Part shown: in pieces, positions 42,107 to 50,895 of the stretch
How the letters are laid out: the number at the start of each line of letters is the position of its first letter
Numbering within the stretch: position 1 is the stretch's first letter
Assembly (NCBI RefSeq): GCF_014874065.1
Contig: NZ_JADBEE010000002.1
Location: 310,001 to 374,000, forward strand
Length of the DNA stretch: 64,000 nucleotides
Direction: 5' to 3'
DNA from: Nesterenkonia halotolerans
GTDB lineage: Bacteria; Actinomycetota; Actinomycetes; Actinomycetales; Micrococcaceae
Translations under genes and position numbers: made by a program
Notes under the pieces: generated by a model
Database searches by the model: none
What the model saw: the letters and a program-made list of their open reading frames with translations, nothing else
What the model was told of the DNA's origin: nothing

Positions 42107-43480
42107 TCAGTCTCCCCGCCCCCAGTCGGCTGGCCCTCGGGATCCGGCCGGGTACTCCGCCAGGGGGACGTGTCCGGCGCCCCACTGGGAGCGAATCTCA
42201 TCAATGATCTTCCAGGCCTGCTCGGCGGCGTCGCCACGGATGGACAGGGTCGGATCCCGGTTCAGCACACCGTTGAGGACCTCCCCATAGGGATTCAGCC
42301 GCCCGGCCCCCAGATCGGTGCTCAGTGTGGCTCGTTCGATGGCGAAAGGGTCGCCAGGACCGGTGACGTTCATCCCCACCGCCAGGCCGTCAGGCCCTAG
42401 GAATATACGCAGCACATTGGGGATGCTCTCCCCGGTCAGGCCGTCGGGCACATGCGGGACCTCGCGGAAGGTGATGGCAATCTCCCGGCGAGACTCACCC
42501 AGAGCTTTCCCGGATCGAAGGATGAAGGGCACCCCGGACCACCGCCACGTGGCAGATTCCAAGGTGACCTCGGCCAAGGTCTCAGTTTCACGCGCTGGGT
42601 CCACGCCGTCTTCGTCGGCGTAGGAGGGCAGTTCACGGCCCCCGATGGTGCCGGCGGTGTAGCGTGCTCGCCGACTGGCGCGGTCCGGCTCACCGGCGAA
42701 AGGACGGACCGCTTGCAGGGCTGCGGTCTTGGCTGCGCGCAGGTCGTCGGCGTGCACGCTGATCGGGGCTTCCATAGTCACCAGGGCCATCACCTGAAGG
42801 AGGTGGGACTGGATCATGTCCACGAGCGCGCCGGCATGGTCGTAGTAGCCGGCCCGGTTCTCCAGTCCGAGAATCTCGTCGTAGACGATCTCCACTTTCG
42901 CGATGTGTTCCCGGTTCCAGAGCGGCTCGAACAGTCTGTTGGTGAACCGCAGCCCCAGGATGTTGAGCACGGTGGATTGGCCCAGGAAGTGGTCAACCCG
43001 GAAGATCTGGTCTTCCGGCACCAGCGCGGTGAGACGTCGATTGAGCTCGACGGCGCTGCGCTCGTCCACGCCGAAAGGCTTCTCCAGCACCAACATCGTG
43101 TTCTCCGGCATTCCGACGTTCTGCAGAACCTCGATGGCCTCTGTGGTCACGGCTGGCGGCAGCGCGAAGTACAGGGCGGGGGTCCCCGTGACCGCGTTCA
43201 AGAGTTGTTTCAGATCCTGGGGAGAAGAGGCGTCGGTTTCCAGGTATTCGGTGTGGGCCAGAAGGTGATCCACGGCTGGCCCCTTGGCCTCGACCGTCTC
43301 GAAGGCTCTCTGGACGGTGCGAGACCACTGTTCAGCATCCTCAGGAGCCAGGTCCGTGCCGATCAGGCTGATCCGACGCTCCGGCTGCTCGGTGAGCAGA
43401 CGCCCCAGCCCAGGCAGCAGCAGTCGCGAGGTGAGGTCCCCGGTCGCACCAAGGATGACGAGAGTTTCGATTTTCTCCAT
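42107..43480 (-). CDS. zwf: glucose-6-phosphate dehydrogenase
   Basis: Zwf oxidises glucose 6-phosphate to 6-phosphogluconolactone with NADP+, the entry to the pentose-phosphate pathway. The 457-residue protein has LVILGATGDLTSRLLLPGL for cofactor binding, EKPFGVD and the substrate motif FRVDHFLGQ, plus VPFILRSGKALGE. It is slightly shorter than the 480-510 residues of most versions and lacks the usual adjacent opcA, tal and tkt genes, so it may be a second copy. TACGGT ends 6 bases before the ATG at 43480. It is divergent from the GH15 gene. Confidence 0.93.
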   Translation of the reverse strand: MEKIETLVILGATGDLTSRLLLPGLGRLLTEQPERRISLIGTDLAPEDAEQWSRTVQRAFETVEAKGPAVDHLLAHTEYLETDASSPQDLKQLLNAVTGTPALYFALPPAVTTEAIEVLQNVGMPENTMLVLEKPFGVDERSAVELNRRLTALVPEDQIFRVDHFLGQSTVLNILGLRFTNRLFEPLWNREHIAKVEIVYDEILGLENRAGYYDHAGALVDMIQSHLLQVMALVTMEAPISVHADDLRAAKTAALQAVRPFAGEPDRASRRARYTAGTIGGRELPSYADEDGVDPARETETLAEVTLESATWRWSGVPFILRSGKALGESRREIAITFREVPHVPDGLTGESIPNVLRIFLGPDGLAVGMNVTGPGDPFAIERATLSTDLGAGRLNPYGEVLNGVLNRDPTLSIRGDAAEQAWKIIDEIRSQWGAGHVPLAEYPAGSRGPADWGRGD

Positions 43481-43589
43481 GAGTGCACCGTACCGGGCGC
43501 AGGGTTCGGGTGGGTCCGTGACCGGCGTCGCGAGGGCTGCCGCGGTCGGGGCAGCTCGGCCATGCGGTCTCCAATGGTTGAATGGATCC

Positions 43590-45548
43590 ATGAGTCCGGA
43601 TGCCGAGAATACGTCCACCCCGTTGGAGGACTACGCGCTCCTCTCCGACATGCACACCGGTCCGCTGGTGTCCCGCCAGGGCAGCATCGACTGGCTGTGC
43701 CTCCCGCGTTTCGACTCCGCCTCGGTGTTCGCAGCGCTGTTGGGCACCCCAGAAGATGGTCGATGGAAGATCTCGGCCCTGGACGGGGAGGTGGTGGCGC
43801 GACGGTATCTTCCGCGCACGTTTGTGCTCGAGACCACTTGGGAGACCTCGACCGGCACCGTGGTGGTCACGGATTTCCTGCCTCCGGGCAGTGAGCAGTC
43901 CGACCTGATCCGGCGGGTGAAGTGCATCTCCGGCAGCGTGGAGGTCGAACATGACCTGCGGATCCGTTTCGACTACAGCCGGGCGAAACCCTGGACCCGG
44001 CGGGTGGATCTCGATGGTGAAGGGACCTGCGGGCTGTTGTCAGTGGCCGGACCGGACGCGTTGCTTCTGTCTGGCCCGCTGCTGCGTCCGCACGAGGACC
44101 AGCAGTCGAAGACGCAGGAAGCGGACGGTCACATAGAGTTTCCGGAGGGGCATCCCGACGATTACCAGGGCGCCGTGGCTGATCGGCTCACCGGAGTGTT
44201 CCCTCTCCAGGCGGGCGAGTCTGCAGACTGGACGCTCACATGGCATCAGTCGCACCGGCAGCCGCCCACCCCCGAGAACCCGCAGGCGGCCCTAGAACGC
44301 ACAGTGGAGTACTGGACCCAGTGGTCCGCGAGCGTTACGGCTTCCGACGAGCAGGACCACTCCGTGCTGCGGTCGCTGATGGTGCTGCGCGCGCTGACCA
44401 ACAGCGACACCGGTGGGATCGTGGCTGCCCCGACGACCTCCCTGCCCGAGGAGTTCGGGGGAAGTCGCAACTGGGACTACCGCTACACGTGGCTGCGGGA
44501 TGCGGCCCTGACCATCGAGACCCTCATTGCCCACGACTTCACCGACGGTGCCCTGCACTGGCGCAACTGGCTGTTGCGCGCCGTCGCTGGAGACGCTGAC
44601 GGCATCCAGATCATGTACGGGATTGCGGGGGAACGCCAGCTGCCCGAGAGCACCCTTCCCCACCTGGTCGGCTACGAAGGGTCGAAGCCGGTGCGGGTCG
44701 GCAACGAGGCTGTGGGTCAGTATCAGGCCGACGTCGTCGGAGAGGTCATGCTCGCCCTTTCTCAACTGCGCAAGGCCGGGGTGGCCGAGGATGAGTACTC
44801 CTGGGGGCTGCAGAAGAATCTGCTGCGTTTCGCTGAGCAGAACATGGACCGATCCGGCCACGGGATCTGGGAGATGCGTGGAGAAGCCGCGTTCTTCGTG
44901 CACGGTCGAGCCATGATGTGGGCGGCCTTCGACCAAGGCATCCGTGCGGTCGAAGATCACGGCTTCGATGGGCCGGTGGAGAGGTGGCGGACGCTGCGGG
45001 ACCGGCTTCGCGAAGAGATCATGCAGCACGGCTTCGACGAAGAGTTGAACTCCTTCACGCAGACGTATTCCAATGCCGAGGTGGATGCTTCGCTGCTGCA
45101 GCTTCCGCACACCGGGTTCGTCGAGTACGACGACCCGCGGATGCTGGGCACCGTGGCTCGGATCGAAGCCGATCTGCAGGATGAGCACGGGCTGCTGCAT
45201 CGCTACCGCACCGACACCGGCGTAGACGGGTTGGATGGGGACGAGTACCCGTTCCTCATCTGCACCTTCTGGCTCGTGGAGCAGTACGCGTACAGCGGCC
45301 GGATCGCCGAGGCGAGAAGCCTGCTGGACCAGCTCTCCGATTACGCGAACGATCTCGGGCTGTTCGCTGAAGAGTATGACCCGAAGAGTGCGCGGTTGGC
45401 GGGGAACTTCCCCAGGCCTTCAGTCACCTGGGCTTCATCCGCGCCGTCGACGCCGTCACTCGGGCCCCGGTGCGTTTCTGAGCCTGCCGACGGCGCCCCC
45501 AGGAACAGTCGGAAGCTCCACCAGTGGCTGGCTTCACCCGGCAATTGA
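43590..45548 (+). CDS. glycoside hydrolase family 15 protein (trehalase/glucoamylase-like), frameshifted near the end
   Basis: The 652-residue frame is a GH15 alpha-glucosidase: an N-terminal beta-sandwich (YALLSDMHTGPLVSRQGSID, WLCLPRFDSAS) and an (alpha/alpha)6 barrel with NWDYRYTWLRDAALTIETL, EMRGEAAFFVHGRAMMWAAF and CTFWLVEQYAYSG. At 45410-45413 the run TTCCCCAGG breaks the conserved GNFPQAFSHLG motif: adding one C restores QAFSHLGFIRAVDAVT and a TGA at 45479-45481. So either one base is lost in this strain or it is a sequencing error. As read, the last 45 residues are out of frame. Whether it is a trehalase or a glucoamylase is not clear. Confidence 0.85.
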   Translation: MSPDAENTSTPLEDYALLSDMHTGPLVSRQGSIDWLCLPRFDSASVFAALLGTPEDGRWKISALDGEVVARRYLPRTFVLETTWETSTGTVVVTDFLPPGSEQSDLIRRVKCISGSVEVEHDLRIRFDYSRAKPWTRRVDLDGEGTCGLLSVAGPDALLLSGPLLRPHEDQQSKTQEADGHIEFPEGHPDDYQGAVADRLTGVFPLQAGESADWTLTWHQSHRQPPTPENPQAALERTVEYWTQWSASVTASDEQDHSVLRSLMVLRALTNSDTGGIVAAPTTSLPEEFGGSRNWDYRYTWLRDAALTIETLIAHDFTDGALHWRNWLLRAVAGDADGIQIMYGIAGERQLPESTLPHLVGYEGSKPVRVGNEAVGQYQADVVGEVMLALSQLRKAGVAEDEYSWGLQKNLLRFAEQNMDRSGHGIWEMRGEAAFFVHGRAMMWAAFDQGIRAVEDHGFDGPVERWRTLRDRLREEIMQHGFDEELNSFTQTYSNAEVDASLLQLPHTGFVEYDDPRMLGTVARIEADLQDEHGLLHRYRTDTGVDGLDGDEYPFLICTFWLVEQYAYSGRIAEARSLLDQLSDYANDLGLFAEEYDPKSARLAGNFPRPSVTWASSAPSTPSLGPRCVSEPADGAPRNSRKLHQWLASPGN

Positions 45549-45578
45549 GCCAGAGCTGCGAATAAGCACAGTGCGGCG

Positions 45579-45593
45579 GTGAGCGTCGCTCAC
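45579..45593. terminator. palindrome after the GH15 gene
   Basis: GTGAGCGTCGCTCAC is a perfect palindrome (7-bp arms around one base) 31 bp after the GH15 reading frame. It can act as a terminator or operator; with a 1-nt loop the RNA hairpin would open by a pair or two. The rest of the gap up to 45758 shows no gene. Confidence 0.4.
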
Positions 45594-45758
45594 TCCCGGG
45601 ACGCAGATGAACGTGTCATGGCTCCTTCGTGAGAGGTTGCATGTCGGCATTTCGCCGGCCCAGGGCAGCGCCGGTCACCTCGAGAGGGCGAAGAAGCTCA
45701 GGGAGCTTCCTGTTTGCTTTCACAGAGCCCCATGCGTGCGAATTTTCTTTACCTGGTC

Positions 45759-46331
45759 TCATCGGGGGTCCCCATCGATAGGCAGGAACCGCGGATCGAC
45801 CTGGGGAAGTGTCGCCGAGCAGCGTCCCTGAGTTGGTGAGTCGTCGGGCTCCAGTGCCTCGCGGAGTTGTTCTTTCGCCCGTTGGTATCGTCCCCGGGCC
45901 GTCGAGGCCGAGATCCCAAGAATCTGACCAGCATCGATGATGCTGAATCCTTCCCAGTGGACCAAACGGATCAGTTCACGCGGCTCAGGATCGAGCCGTT
46001 GGACTGCGTCGCGGACCTCGACACCGTCATCAGCGCCCTGGGAATCAGCAGGAGTGCCCAGCATGGTTCTGAGCTTGTTGGCCAGGCGATAGCGACGACG
46101 CCGGCTGCGTACGTCGTTTCTCAGCACGTTGCTGGCGATGCCGAAGAGCCACCTGCGTCCAGCCTCAGCATCAGTGGGATGATCCTTCTCCCGCTGCCAG
46201 GCAGTGAGCATGGTCTCTGCGAGGAGATCCGCCGCCGCCTCGGAGACCACGCGACGTTGGAAGTAGTGCAACAGGTCGACTCCGTTGGCTTTCAACGCTG
46301 CCTCTAATGGGGAGCTCTGCGAGTTGGTCAC
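45759..46331 (-). CDS. ECF-type RNA polymerase sigma factor
   Basis: A 190-residue sigma-70-family protein of the extracytoplasmic-function class. Region 2 spans about residues 15-80 (LLAETMLTAWQREKDHPTDA, RRWLFGIASNVLRNDVRSRR) and region 4 about 105-160, with EPRELIRLVHWEGFSIIDAG and the HTH ILGISASTARGRYQRAKEQL. No region 3 is present, as expected. Its start overlaps the stop of the upstream membrane-protein gene by 4 bases, so the two are translationally coupled; that upstream protein is the likely anti-sigma factor. Confidence 0.9.
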   Translation of the reverse strand: MTNSQSSPLEAALKANGVDLLHYFQRRVVSEAAADLLAETMLTAWQREKDHPTDAEAGRRWLFGIASNVLRNDVRSRRRRYRLANKLRTMLGTPADSQGADDGVEVRDAVQRLDPEPRELIRLVHWEGFSIIDAGQILGISASTARGRYQRAKEQLREALEPDDSPTQGRCSATLPQVDPRFLPIDGDPR

Positions 46332-47098
46332 TCTGCGGACTCCTCTCCCTGGGTTTCATAGGTGTCCATGTCCCCGAGTTCCCCGAGCCAGCTGCCCTCG
46401 AAGTCAGCGCCAGGACACGAATGTCCGAAGGAGTAACCACCTACCCCGATCTCCTGCATTTCCGCGCCGTACTCGTCCTGCAGCTCCAGGGAAAGCCTGG
46501 AATCTACGGCTTGGAAATACGCGACGTCGTCAGTATCGTGCCGCCCATCCGGGTTGAGTCCCATGGCCCGGGACTGGCTGCGAGCCCGATCAAGGAATCC
46601 CTCGCTGTCCACCATGTCGTCAACCCGGTTCTGCACGTCGGAGTACATCTCTCGCACGAAGGTGTCTTGTTCCTCGGTCATGGAGTAGTCATCGACGTTC
46701 TCTGTCCCTGATGGGCCCAGCTTTTTCATGCGGAGCTCGACTTCACATTCAGCTCCGCTGGGCAATTCGAAGCTGTAGTTCGCGTGCGGTTCTACTCCTA
46801 GGTCTGACCAGTAGCTGCGGAGTTCTATGACCGCAACTGCCGCAGTGGTGCTGCCCAGCAGCACCAGGGCAGCGAGCCCCATCGCGGCGCCGCGGGAGAG
46901 GCCGGACCGTCCTGCACCGCGCCGACTGGTGGCGTCTTCACGGCTGGCGGTGGAGAGCCTCTGCAGCTCCTCACCCAGCTCAGCGGTGACTGGTGTCCCT
47001 CCCGGCGCTGACCTGTTCAGGCGCTCGTCGAGAGACGCCGTCGTGTCTTCTGTTGCTTCGAATTCTGGTGGGTCGCTGTTCGGTGGTGGCCAAGACAT
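46328..47098 (-). CDS. membrane protein paired with the ECF sigma factor, possible anti-sigma factor
   Basis: A 256-residue single-pass protein. The N-terminal 65 residues are polar and cytosolic; SGLSRGAAMGLAALVLLGST with TAAVAVI after it is the membrane helix (about 68-92); the outer part is acidic, with two or three Cys (SGAECEVEL and GHSCPGADF). There is no HxxxCxxC zinc motif of the common anti-sigma domain, though LGEELQRLS-type helices could bind a sigma factor. AAGGA lies 8 bases before the ATG. The unusual order, partner first and sigma second, is noted. Confidence 0.7.
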   Translation of the reverse strand: MSWPPPNSDPPEFEATEDTTASLDERLNRSAPGGTPVTAELGEELQRLSTASREDATSRRGAGRSGLSRGAAMGLAALVLLGSTTAAVAVIELRSYWSDLGVEPHANYSFELPSGAECEVELRMKKLGPSGTENVDDYSMTEEQDTFVREMYSDVQNRVDDMVDSEGFLDRARSQSRAMGLNPDGRHDTDDVAYFQAVDSRLSLELQDEYGAEMQEIGVGGYSFGHSCPGADFEGSWLGELGDMDTYETQGEESAE

Positions 47099-47272
47099 GT
47101 CGGTGGTCCTTACTCGCTCGAGAACGTGTCCTTACCCTGTACATGTCCGGTCAAGCACGAAACGTCCGCCGTGATCTGACTGGAAGCGGTCCTTGAGCTG
47201 GAGGGTGCGGGTGAGTGCTACGCCGTCGGGCTGCCGGACCACGCCCGGGGGCCCGGCTCAGGGCCGACGACG

Positions 47273-47596
47273 TCACTCCACGCCGGGCGGGTTCTTCTCA
47301 TGTTGGAACCATTTCTCCGCGATCGCCCTTTCGGGGTCGATCCCAAGTTGCCCGGCGTAGACCAGACACATCCCAAGCACATCTCCGAGCTCAGCGGCTA
47401 ACAGATGTTGTTGCTTGTCAGAGGTCAGGCCGCGGTCTTTGCTCTGACCAGTGGCAGTGAGGTGCGCTTGGGTGAGTTCTCCGAGCTCCTCGGTGAGCTT
47501 CAGCAAAGCCCACTCGGCAGAGCGGTGGATCCCGTACACCTCTGCGTATTGGGCCGAGAGATTCTCGATGCGGAGTGCGATGTCGTTGAGATGCAT
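47273..47596 (-). CDS. MazG-like nucleotide pyrophosphohydrolase
   Basis: A 107-residue all-alpha NTP pyrophosphohydrolase-like protein. WALLKLTEELGELTQAHL and ELGDVLGMCLVYAGQLG give the E-x-x-E...E-x-x-D metal-binding pattern of the MazG and dUTPase families. It probably removes non-canonical nucleotides. TAGCAT ends 7 bases before the ATG at 47596, so that start is preferred to an upstream GTG. A ribosome site is absent. Confidence 0.85.
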   Translation of the reverse strand: MHLNDIALRIENLSAQYAEVYGIHRSAEWALLKLTEELGELTQAHLTATGQSKDRGLTSDKQQHLLAAELGDVLGMCLVYAGQLGIDPERAIAEKWFQHEKNPPGVE

Positions 47597-47660
47597 CTGT
47601 CCGATGCTACGCACCGCGTAAGCAGGCGGGCCCGTGATCCGAGACCAGAGCGCCGGGTGA

Positions 47661-48608
47661 TCACCCGAGCTGTGGGGAGGGCGCCTCAGGAACTTGCCGT
47701 CTCACGGGTTCGAGCCACCCCAGTCCGTGGGCTCGGGAGATCCACAGGGTCAAGCCTGCGGTCATCCCGAGCGTGAGGGGAATGCTCATCATCAAGACCA
47801 ACGGTGACACCGTGCCCTGTTCCAGCGACGAGGGACTGAATGGGGCCAGGAGGAACAAGGTGAGGTTGTTTGCGGTATGAACGACGATCGCGAGTTCGAG
47901 CCCACCGCTCTTCCACACCAGGAAGCCCATGCAGATCGCAAAGACAGCCATATCGATCTGGCCCACCCAGTCGTAGCCATGCCCCAACACAAACAGGGGG
48001 ACTGGCAGCACGATGCCCCAGACGGGCGAACGAAGCCAGGTTCCGAGGGCCTGTTGGGGCAGGCCTCGGAAGGCGTACTCCTCCCCGGCACACTGCAAGG
48101 GCGCCAGAAGCAGAACGATCAGGAGGACTGCTGCGGTGCGGAAGTCTGCGCTGGGCCAGGAAAAATCCTCGGGAGGAGAAATGACAAAGGCCAAGGTGTG
48201 GACGACGGTGTAGAGCGGGAGGACTATCCACGCTGCATGGAAGAGCATCCTCCACCGCACACGTCCCGCCACTGAATGAATCGTGCCGCGCGTGCCCCCG
48301 CCCCAGCGGGCGCCGAGTACAGAAGCAGGGATCATGAGTGCGATCAGCCCTAGACCGATCAGCATGTCCGCGGGGTTTCTGGGGTCGGCGAACATCTCAG
48401 AGGGCGCCCACGAGGCCGGACCGATGAGCATTGCCAGCACAGCGAAGATGAGCACGACGACCAACATTGCGATGTACAGCCCGACAGCAACCCCCACCGT
48501 GGAAAGTGGGCGCCACCAACGCGAAGTCCCGGCGTCGAGATGGGACAGCCGGTGATAGGCCGTCTTGTGAACAGTGGATTGCTCCGTGGGCAAGAGATCG
48601 ATGGTCAT
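47661..48608 (-). CDS. CPBP-family intramembrane metalloprotease
   Basis: A 315-residue membrane protein of the CAAX-prenyl-protease/Abi (CPBP) family with about eight hydrophobic helices. The putative active site is complete: CAGEEYAFRGLPQQAL (EE-x3-R), PLFVLGHGYDW (F-x3-H) and VHTANNLTLFL (H-x3-N). Known roles include peptide processing and immunity to bacteriocins; none can be assigned. GATGCT ends 6 bases before the ATG at 48608. It is divergent from a two-component system, with direct repeats between them. Confidence 0.88.
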   Translation of the reverse strand: MTIDLLPTEQSTVHKTAYHRLSHLDAGTSRWWRPLSTVGVAVGLYIAMLVVVLIFAVLAMLIGPASWAPSEMFADPRNPADMLIGLGLIALMIPASVLGARWGGGTRGTIHSVAGRVRWRMLFHAAWIVLPLYTVVHTLAFVISPPEDFSWPSADFRTAAVLLIVLLLAPLQCAGEEYAFRGLPQQALGTWLRSPVWGIVLPVPLFVLGHGYDWVGQIDMAVFAICMGFLVWKSGGLELAIVVHTANNLTLFLLAPFSPSSLEQGTVSPLVLMMSIPLTLGMTAGLTLWISRAHGLGWLEPVRRQVPEAPSPQLG

Positions 48609-48670
48609 AGGTCCAGCATCGGAGCAGACAGGTTCCGGCGGATCGTCCATCTGGTCGCACTTCTGTTGGC

Positions 48671-48726
48671 CAAGACCGTCCATTCGGACGATCCCCCCCA
48701 GTCAAGACCGTCCCTAGGATGACTAG
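48671..48726 (+). promoter_or_regulatory. direct repeats and leaderless promoter of the kinase-regulator operon
   Basis: CAAGACCGTCC occurs at 48671-48681 and 48703-48713, exactly 32 bp apart (about three helical turns). TAGGAT (48715-48720) ends 6 bases before the GTG. The first copy is followed by ATTCGGAC, which can pair with GTCC. The repeats are placed as activator or repressor sites for the neighbouring response regulator, which is inferred. Confidence 0.6.
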
Positions 48727-49968
48727 GTGAGCGATTTCCCCCAGGCCGATGCTGGCCCGCACAGACTCAGACTGCTCGGCGGACGGCCCCTGCTCAGAGC
48801 TGCGCTCATCTCCGTGTGTTGCACTCTGCTTGGAGCCGGGGCCTTCCTCGTGCTGTTGGGCTCAGACCTGGAGGACAACGGGGGCGACCTGCCCGGATCG
48901 GCTGTGCTCCTCGTGTTCCTCGACGCGCTGATAGGACTTGCGGCCTGCGCCGTCGTGGGGCCGGTCAAGGGCTCACGGGTCGGAAATCTGCTCATAGTCG
49001 TTGTTGCAGTGTGGAGCACCTGGGCCGTGCCGGCCTGGATCGTGAGCGTAGTGCGGCTCGGTGCTCGGCGTTCTGCGGGGATGGACACAGTCGTGGTGCT
49101 CGTGACCGTGCTCGGAGGGCTGGGGTACACCATGTTGCGGGAACCCGCGGCAGCCCTCCAGCCTGGTGAGTCCGTGCTGACAGTGATGGTCGGGGCGGCA
49201 TTCACGGCAGGAGCGTTGCTATGGGGCAGAGTGCGTGGCACGCGTTCTGCCCTGGTCGCTGCGCTGCGTGAGCAGGCTAAATCCGCCGAACATGCCCGCA
49301 GCGCCGCCGTTCTGATGCGCGAGGCGGAGATCGCTCAGGCGCGCGCGGAGGAGCGCAGTGCCATAGCCCGGGACATGCACGACGGCATCTCTCACCAGCT
49401 CGCGATCGTGGCCATGCACGCTGGAGCGCTCTCCTATCGCGTGGACCTCACCGCAGATCAGCAACGTGCGACGGCGAACACTGTGCGCGATGCTGCCGCG
49501 GGCGCCAACGTCATGCTCCGCGAAGCCCTCACGGCACTGCGTGAGACCGATGACATTCGGCCGACCTCTCCGCTGCCGAGCAGCTCGTCGTTGCAGAGGA
49601 TGGTCGAGACTGCGCGGGCTGAGGGAGCTGAAGTTTCTCTCCGGTGGAAGAACCTGACCGCCGCAGAGCTGTCGAAGAATCCCCAGCGGGCGATGACCTT
49701 CGCCCGCATCACCGAGGAGCTGCTCATGAACTCCCGGAAACACGCACCAGAGGCGGCCGTCTCACTGCTTCTTGAGGGTGCCACCGATGCTGTGGTGCTT
49801 CATGTCAGCAATCCGATCCCGCGCGGTCAGCGCCCCCGGAGCAGCGAACCGCTCGGGACTGGTCTAGGTCTCGTCGGTGTCACTGAGCGCGCCGAGCTGC
49901 TGGGTGGTTCTGCTCGATATGGCGCGACTGTGCTCGATACCTTCGAGGTCGAGGTGAGGATTCCATGA
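48727..49968 (+). CDS. sensor histidine kinase, NarL/DesK (HisKA_3) type
   Basis: A 413-residue kinase with five or six membrane helices in the first 175 residues and no large outer domain, so it probably senses something in the membrane. A coiled linker (REQAKSAEHARSAAVLMREA) leads to RSAIARDMHDGISHQLAIVA, with the phospho-acceptor His218, and a C-terminal ATPase domain with RITEELLMNSRKHAPEA (N box) and GLGLVGVTERAELLGG (G box). GTG start is leaderless after TAGGAT. The stop overlaps the response regulator start by 4 bases. Confidence 0.93.
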   Translation: MSDFPQADAGPHRLRLLGGRPLLRAALISVCCTLLGAGAFLVLLGSDLEDNGGDLPGSAVLLVFLDALIGLAACAVVGPVKGSRVGNLLIVVVAVWSTWAVPAWIVSVVRLGARRSAGMDTVVVLVTVLGGLGYTMLREPAAALQPGESVLTVMVGAAFTAGALLWGRVRGTRSALVAALREQAKSAEHARSAAVLMREAEIAQARAEERSAIARDMHDGISHQLAIVAMHAGALSYRVDLTADQQRATANTVRDAAAGANVMLREALTALRETDDIRPTSPLPSSSSLQRMVETARAEGAEVSLRWKNLTAAELSKNPQRAMTFARITEELLMNSRKHAPEAAVSLLLEGATDAVVLHVSNPIPRGQRPRSSEPLGTGLGLVGVTERAELLGGSARYGATVLDTFEVEVRIP

Positions 49969-50660
49969 CTGCCGCCCCTGTGGGTGAAGAAGTCAGCGTG
50001 CTGATTGTCGATGACGAGGCACTGATGCGCGCTGGTCTCAGGCTCATGATCGAAGGCGCCGACGGAATCGTGGTCGTAGGTGAAGCGACAGACGGGTCTG
50101 AGGTGCCTGCGGCCGTTGATCGGCTGAATCCCGACGTCATTCTCATGGACATCCGTATGCCGGTGCTCAATGGAATCGATGCGACCAGGGTACTGCGGCA
50201 AGCTGGATCACGAGCCCAGGTCGTCATTCTGACGGCATTCGATACAGACACGCTCCTGCGTGACGCGCTGGTCGAGGGGGCTGTGTCCTTCCTCCTCAAA
50301 GACGCCGAGCCGAAGCTGGTGGTCCAGACGATTCACGATGCCGCACGGGGCAGGTCATCCTTCTCCCCGAAGTCTCTGGCGCGCCTCGTAGAGATGGCGA
50401 CCAGCGCACCCGGGCCTTCGGCTGCTCCAGAGGCTGAACGGGTACGCATCGGTGTGGACATGTCTCGCCTGGTGACGGACCGTGAGTGGGAAGTCGGCCG
50501 ATTTGTTGCCCAGGGAATGACCAACAGTGAGATCGCTGAGGCGATGTACTTGAGCGCCACGACCGTGAAGTCCCATCTATCCAGCTTGTTCGCGAAGCTA
50601 CAGGTCACGAATCGTGTGCAGCTAGCGATCTGCGTCCTGGAACGCGGAACTCCTGGATAG
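49965..50660 (+). CDS. LuxR/NarL-family response regulator
   Basis: A 231-residue regulator with an N-terminal receiver: VLIVDDEALMRAGL gives the acidic pair, NPDVILMDIRMPVLNG has the phospho-acceptor Asp62, and SFLLKDAEPK carries the conserved Lys. The C-terminal LuxR HTH is GMTNSEIAEAMYLSATTVKS with HLSSLFAKLQVTNRVQLAI. It is the partner of the kinase encoded just upstream, and may bind the direct repeats before the operon and control the divergent CPBP protease gene. Confidence 0.94.
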   Translation: MTAAPVGEEVSVLIVDDEALMRAGLRLMIEGADGIVVVGEATDGSEVPAAVDRLNPDVILMDIRMPVLNGIDATRVLRQAGSRAQVVILTAFDTDTLLRDALVEGAVSFLLKDAEPKLVVQTIHDAARGRSSFSPKSLARLVEMATSAPGPSAAPEAERVRIGVDMSRLVTDREWEVGRFVAQGMTNSEIAEAMYLSATTVKSHLSSLFAKLQVTNRVQLAICVLERGTPG

Positions 50661-50707
50661 CTCGGGTCCGGGAGTGCCCTGATGCCGTGGTGGTCAGTGC
50701 GGCGTAA

Positions 50708-50751
50708 AGAAAGACCCTCTGAACTGGATCAATCTCCAGCCCAGAGGGTCC
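50708..50751 (-). terminator. terminator of tRNA-Thr
   Basis: GACCCTCTG (50713-50721) and CAGAGGGTC (50742-50750) pair, with an inner CTGGA/TCCAG stem inside. On the minus strand the stem is followed by TTTCTTTACG, so it ends the tRNA transcript; it may also stop the response-regulator transcript from the other side. Confidence 0.8.
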
Positions 50752-50756
50752 GATGG

Positions 50757-50829
50757 AGCCGCCTGCCGGAATCGAACCGGCGACCTATTCATTACGAGTG
50801 AATCGCTCTACCGACTGAGCTAAGGCGGC
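50757..50829 (-). tRNA. tRNA-Thr (anticodon CGU)
   Basis: A 73-nt tRNA on the minus strand: acceptor GCCGCCT/AGGCGGC with discriminator T, D arm GCTC..GAGC, anticodon stem ATTCA/TGAAT around CTCGTAA, T arm GCCGGTTCGATTCCGGC. It decodes ACG. No CCA is encoded. Confidence 0.96.
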
Positions 50830-50895
50830 GTGGCGCCGCGGTGAGGCGCACGAGGGATTACTTTACTGGTGCACCCCACCGCGGTCAAAGCTCGG

